The notes under the pieces: model-generated
Databases searched by the model: none
What the model saw: the letters and a program-made list of their open reading frames with translations, nothing else
What the model was told of the DNA's origin: nothing
Program-made: the position numbers and the translations under genes
Shown here: positions 4,401 to 6,816 of the stretch, piece by piece
How the letters are laid out: each line of letters starts with the position of its first letter
Position numbering within the stretch: position 1 is the stretch's first letter
From: Actinomycetes bacterium
GTDB lineage: Bacteria > Actinomycetota > Actinomycetes > Actinomycetales > Dermatophilaceae
Direction: 5' to 3'
Length of the DNA stretch: 6,816 bases
Assembly: GCA_023389095.1 (NCBI GenBank)
Contig: JAEWFB010000593.1
Coordinates: 1-6,816, forward strand

Positions 4401-6816
4401 GCCTCGGCCAGCGTCGGCGGGAAGTCCTCCTGCGCCAGGTAGGTGTCGCCGTCGAAGACGTTGACGTCCTCCTCACGGGTCACCTGGTACATCGGCTTGC
4501 CGTCGACCGGGTCGCTCGGGATGTCGACGCTGGCGATGTAGTCGCCGGCGGTCAGGTCGCCGAAGCCGTAGTTGCCGTTGACGGTCTGCCCCGCGGCGCC
4601 GCTCGTGCTGTCGGAGGGGCCGGCGGCGACGCCCATCATCGGGGCCTCGACGCAGAGGTTGTTCGCCTCGGTGCCCGACTCCGGCAGGGCGAGCTGGTCG
4701 GTCAGCTCGCTGCCGTCCCACTGTCGCGCGGTGCACCCTCGCGGCGCGGCCCACGACTCGGTCGGGTACTTCTGCTGGACCTCGGGGCCCTTCACGAGGG
4801 CACCACGCTGCGGGTCGGGGTTGGCGATCGTCGCCGGGGCCGTGGGGTCCGCGTCGTGGGCCGGGTTCGGGATCGTCAGGGGCACGATGGCCTTGCCCTG
4901 CCGGCACTCGTTCGCCTTGGCGACGGGGTCGGTCGTCGCGCACGGCACCGACTCGTACAGGTGCACGTCGACGCCGGGGATGCCGGGCTGGTAGTCCTCG
5001 CTGACGGCGTCGGCCGGGTCGAGCTCGTTGCGGGTCGTGTCGTAGGAGACGGTCGCGGCGATGCCACCGTTCTCGTTGGTCGCGTACGGCTCGACGCCCC
5101 AGTCGATGGTCGTGCCGAGGCCGATGACCGGCAGGAAGCTGAAGTCGACGAGCTGCCCGAGCGTGGTGGTCGGGGTGTCCTCGTTCTCGGCCCGGGTGGT
5201 GACGCCGGTGGTCCGGTACCGCGTGTTGAAGGCCTCGAGCACGAGCCACTTGCCGAGGGGGTAGGTCTCCTTGATGTCGTAGACGCCCTGGTCGTTGGTC
5301 GTCACGATGTTCGTGTACTGGTCCATGAGCGAGTTGTCGCGCTCGCGCACGGTCAGGGTGAAGCCGGGGACGGGAGCCTCGCCGGGGTCCCGGACGCCGT
5401 TGCCGTTGTCGTCGATGAACACTGTGCCGCGCACGTGCGTGAACCAGCCGACGAGCATCTTGTTGCCGACGTCGATGAGGGCGCCGTCGGACACCTCGAC
5501 GTTGAAGCTCCACATGATGTAGTCCTGCGCGTCGTCCCAGACCGTCAGCTGGTAGAGGCCGTTCGGGACGTTCTTGATGTCGAAGGACCCGTTCGCGTTG
5601 CCACGGCCGACGTACACGGCGGCGTCACCGGCGTCCAGGTCGGACAGGGCGATCCACGGGGAGGCGATCGGACCGCCGGACTTGGCGCCCGCCCATCCGG
5701 TCTCGGGCACGACGAGCCCGTTCTGGCCGCCGATGTAGGGCAGGCCGGCGATGGCGACGCCCTTGATCTCGCCCGTGGCGGAGGAGGCCGCCATGGACTT
5801 GGTGCGCACGAAGCCGAACTGGACGGCCGGCACGGGCTCGGCACCCTTGATGAGCTCGGTGTCGTAGCCGGTGTCGCCCTCCTGGATCCAGATGTCGTGG
5901 TCGTGGCCGCCCTCGAGGGTCGTCGTCTGCACCCAGCCGGACTGGCCGGACGGTGGGGCGACGGTGGCGGCGTAGCGGTTCGGGCCGAGGTTGGGGATGA
6001 CGATCTGGCCGGTCGCGTCGCTCGTGCAGTGCCCCGTGGAGCGAGCGGTGTCGACGACCGGCTTGCCGGCGGCGTCGTAGACCAGGTGCCCCGACGCGTC
6101 GTGCTGGTAGACGGTGCACAGCGCGTTGCCGTAGTAGTCGGTGCTCACGAGCCCGAGCACGTCGGTGAGGTTCGCGGTGAAGCCGGACAGGCCGCGCTCC
6201 GCGTCGGCCTCGTACGTGCCGTCCACCGGCACCGAGTCGTCGAAGACCTGGATGCGGATCGTGGCGAGCGGCAGGGGCAGCGGCTGCATCCGCACGGTGA
6301 CCGGCGTGTGGCGACCGGCCACGACGGTGAAGTGGGCTCCGTCGATCTTGAAGCCGTCGGCCGTCACCGAGATGAGGTACTTGCCGGGCGACAGGTTCTC
6401 GAGCTGCTTCGTGCCGCCCGCGAGGTCGGCCTGGGTGCCCTGGGCCACGATCGCGCTGTGGCCCGACGTCGTGCGCACCGAGGGCCACGGGCACGTGTCG
6501 GCGTACGGCTCGGTGGGGTCGCCGGGCGTGGCCGCCGGCTTGGTGCTGCCGCCGGGGGCCCGCGACGGCAGGCACTGGTCGAACAGCGGCTGGGCCTGGG
6601 TGCCGGGGTTGCCGGTGTCGTCGGCGTTGACCATCCACCGGTACGTCGTGACGGGGTCACCGGCGTGCACGAAGCCCGGACCGGTGTTGACGGTCCGGGC
6701 ACTCGAGACGGCGAGGTTGATGCAGCCCTTGCCGGCCGGCGCCGTGGCGGCGCACGGGCCGTCCGTGGCGGCGGCAGCGAGCGCCGCCGCGGTCGCGGCG
6801 GCGGTCGCCGCAGGGG
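1496..6816 (-). CDS. Giant secreted multi-domain protein (SdrD B-like, IPT/TIG, parallel beta-helix), 5' partial
   Basis: At least 1772 residues are visible and the 5' end is outside the window. Counting from the first whole codon at 6814: an Ala-rich signal-peptide tail (1-16); an N-terminal module (about 20-180); prealbumin/CarboxypepD_reg-like beta modules (about 180-290 and 347-455); an SdrD B-like module with a calcium-type loop at 465-479; a further module (about 580-780); a Pro/Gly linker (about 797-832); another module (about 890-965); an IPT/TIG-type module (1044-1126); and a parallel beta-helix (about 1151-1772) with coils at 1320-1540. There are 16 cysteines, 15 of them before the beta-helix, and no CxxCH haem motif, consistent with disulfides in an exported protein. 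No LPXTG motif, membrane helix or catalytic motif was seen. A GTG at 6670 could be called as the start, but the frame runs open through it and nothing like a ribosome site precedes it. A scaffold, adhesin or surface partner of the adjacent copper enzyme is inferred; no enzymatic function is claimed. Confidence 0.95.
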   Translation of the reverse strand, partial: PAATAAATAAALAAAATDGPCAATAPAGKGCINLAVSSARTVNTGPGFVHAGDPVTTYRWMVNADDTGNPGTQAQPLFDQCLPSRAPGGSTKPAATPGDPTEPYADTCPWPSVRTTSGHSAIVAQGTQADLAGGTKQLENLSPGKYLISVTADGFKIDGAHFTVVAGRHTPVTVRMQPLPLPLATIRIQVFDDSVPVDGTYEADAERGLSGFTANLTDVLGLVSTDYYGNALCTVYQHDASGHLVYDAAGKPVVDTARSTGHCTSDATGQIVIPNLGPNRYAATVAPPSGQSGWVQTTTLEGGHDHDIWIQEGDTGYDTELIKGAEPVPAVQFGFVRTKSMAASSATGEIKGVAIAGLPYIGGQNGLVVPETGWAGAKSGGPIASPWIALSDLDAGDAAVYVGRGNANGSFDIKNVPNGLYQLTVWDDAQDYIMWSFNVEVSDGALIDVGNKMLVGWFTHVRGTVFIDDNGNGVRDPGEAPVPGFTLTVRERDNSLMDQYTNIVTTNDQGVYDIKETYPLGKWLVLEAFNTRYRTTGVTTRAENEDTPTTTLGQLVDFSFLPVIGLGTTIDWGVEPYATNENGGIAATVSYDTTRNELDPADAVSEDYQPGIPGVDVHLYESVPCATTDPVAKANECRQGKAIVPLTIPNPAHDADPTAPATIANPDPQRGALVKGPEVQQKYPTESWAAPRGCTARQWDGSELTDQLALPESGTEANNLCVEAPMMGVAAGPSDSTSGAAGQTVNGNYGFGDLTAGDYIASVDIPSDPVDGKPMYQVTREEDVNVFDGDTYLAQEDFPPTLAEAGSDGPGTGNDPTPPSQPPSQGAGIISPCAGALHTVHVTNPTFLAGGGSPFEGQDRPMCDSKLITVRNGQTVAPNFNLFTDVPIPTHFWGLTINDLGLSLDKRSANYGEAQGLPFVPVGLYDWTGRLVDTVHTDFNGFYEALEPSTGTYNCPVPAGPCPNMYRFTGNDPGAPGDPNPDYNPGFRTISTNFQGWPGLYTVTDTAPTQAASTVLAPDTTAVNPAQCDLGGTYPQLLAVDRPYLRPSSVTANRTVTITGKGFGTTRGTLTLTNRSGSAVTPTVTGWTDTSISFTVPTATSSTGGPLKVSVTSSGGRSTYNGLTVWNLGNAPASGASTSINPNVAEVGPGKPYATVQAALEAATPTTARRYWLVVVWPGTPSALNPRGEYNENLIVHHRVAVQGVGPGGFTTNADGSSRWVPGSILDGSGFNPDNAGGAAWIALLGSLTYSGELDVPDAATVTVLDDPTRANLSDTAYPVALDGFQVTGGSQADFPANVNTLGGAVKTPYGATGALVTQGGGIYVHNNNRSVRITDDVVVGNSGSYGGGIRVGTPYTGDNRNYDAVIADNQVLNNGGTNLAGGIGLFTGSDGYAVRHNAICGNFSAEYGGAVTAFGYQSNPGGNDGGTISGNTVWFNSSYDEGGAIMVAGELPATPTGLSPGTGAVSIDANVIDANLASDDGGGIRLLMVAGTHVTKADPQWVTITNNTITNNVSAHEGGGIALDDAPFVQVVDNTVAGNITTATAITSDGLPAPAGLSTAPNSDALMARLNSSSFSLIRTTGQSTFSKPVLLDDVFNDNRAGTFVGGWVYGIGGTLPDGSANSTDTWDMAVVGDPGLLHPVSSVVQTTTGTDGGQNVTVTDTPGFKDPTPDLTVTVLASRTYPAFREAAIVTALLPPRLRADYHLTGPTAAAYGRGAASTSTQFGSQSLLGFTVPWNVTTAAPTRDIDGQTRPTAVGASRRYDAGSDQYYP
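1499..3364 (-). other. Right-handed parallel beta-helix domain
   Basis: Residues about 1151-1772 of the giant protein. The entry resembles the pectate-lyase fold: YATVQAALEAA, then a VVVWPGTP strand, YNENLIV and VAVQGVGPGG. The coils follow. The end reads TRDIDGQTRP and then RRYDAGSDQYYP, close to the DxDGxxRP...DxGAxEY ending seen on many beta-helix surface proteins. Such domains bind or cleave polysaccharides, or serve as surface rods. No clear catalytic Asp/Arg/Lys cluster could be assigned by eye. Confidence 0.85.
2195..2857 (-). repeat. Parallel beta-helix (PbH1-type) coil repeats
   Basis: Residues 1320-1540 contain seven coil starts of the form G-G-(G/A/I)-(I/V): GGGIYV, GGGIRV, GGIGLF, GGAVTA, GGAIMV, GGGIRL and GGGIAL. 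Most are followed by an Asn-ladder segment such as ITNNTITNN or VVDNTVAGN. The repeat is at protein level with unit length varying from about 24 to 40 residues; the DNA copies are diverged, so this is not a recent tandem duplication. Confidence 0.9.
3437..3685 (-). other. IPT/TIG-type immunoglobulin-like module
   Basis: Residues 1044-1126 of the visible giant protein. The pattern is that of IPT/TIG domains: a Pro-containing entry, VTITGKGFGTT, then a WTDTSISFTVP strand pair and a KVSVTSSGG turn ending in NGLTVW. Such modules are common in extracellular proteins as spacers or binding units. It sits directly before the beta-helix. Confidence 0.85.
4319..4423 (-). other. Pro/Gly/Ser-rich linker in the giant protein
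   Basis: About 35 codons rich in Pro, Gly, Ser and Asp, including PTPPSQPPSQG, with no predicted strand pattern, running up to Cys833. It separates the Cys-rich N-terminal modules from the last beta module, TIG and beta-helix, and probably acts as a flexible hinge. Confidence 0.7.
5378..5422 (-). other. SdrD B-like calcium-binding loop
   Basis: Residues 465-479 of the visible giant protein read VFIDDNGNGVRDPGE, the hallmark of SdrD B-like repeats: a hydrophobic strand, an Asp/Asn/Gly-rich EF-hand-like loop and a DxGE end. The rest of the module probably extends to about 5220. In known SdrD-type proteins this loop binds calcium and stiffens the stalk. Calcium binding here is inferred from the motif. 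Confidence 0.8.
5894..5905 (-). other. His-Asp-His-Asp motif in the giant protein
   Basis: Residues 304-307 read HDHD, preceded by Gly-Gly and followed by IWIQEGD, at the end of the second beta module. Alternating His and Asp can bind a metal, and the neighbouring gene encodes a copper enzyme, but a lone short motif is weak evidence. No role is assigned. Confidence 0.3.
6764..6816 (-). other. C-terminal part of a signal peptide
   Basis: The first 17 visible codons of the giant gene read almost only Ala and Thr with one Leu, ending in ALAAAAT, followed by a polar segment with two cysteines (DGPC, KGC). This is the look of the end of a Sec-type hydrophobic core and an A-x-A cleavage site in an actinomycete. 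The start codon and positively charged N-region must lie to the right of the window. Ala/Thr repeats in GC-rich DNA can mimic this, so confidence is moderate. Confidence 0.65.

Noticed and set aside
1496..6816. A multihaem cytochrome or second multicopper oxidase in the giant protein, like large metal oxidases
   Set aside because: No CxxCH motif, no HxHG or HCH motif; its motifs fit structural beta modules and a beta-helix instead.
6764..6816. A GCC/GCG simple-sequence repeat as a separate feature
   Set aside because: It is explained by Ala/Thr codons of the signal peptide in a GC-rich genome.

Overview
The window is a very GC-rich stretch, with G or C at almost every third codon position. 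It looks like an actinomycete chromosome, and this rests on base composition, codon use and the style of the two proteins only; a genus cannot be named. Essentially all of it is filled by two genes on the minus strand, read from right to left: a giant secreted multi-domain protein (1496 to the right edge, cut off at its 5' end), then a 133-base gap, then a Tat-exported two-cupredoxin copper protein (13-1362).

Region by region, in the direction of transcription. At 6764-6816 the frame enters the window inside an Ala-rich stretch that looks like the end of a signal peptide. The next ~2.5 kb (about 6760-4420) encode a string of small beta-sandwich-like modules, one with an SdrD B-like calcium-loop signature (5378-5422), and with many cysteines. 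A Pro/Gly/Ser linker follows (about 4319-4423), then another such module, then an IPT/TIG-type module (3437-3685). The final part (about 3364-1499) is a right-handed parallel beta-helix with at least seven recognisable coils and the kind of C-terminus common in such proteins. The 133-base gap holds a 10-bp direct repeat and a good ribosome binding site for the next gene. The last gene encodes a 449-residue copper protein with a complete type 1 copper site in its first cupredoxin domain, but a strikingly reduced histidine set in its second.

The two genes probably act together outside the membrane: a large Sec-type scaffold or surface protein and a folded, Tat-exported copper oxidoreductase, expressed in that order. 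The substrate is not shown by the sequence. The most interesting points are the copper-ligand pattern, which falls between multicopper oxidases and copper nitrite reductases, and the pairing of this enzyme with a giant TIG/beta-helix protein. Nothing resembling an RNA gene, CRISPR array or mobile element was seen.
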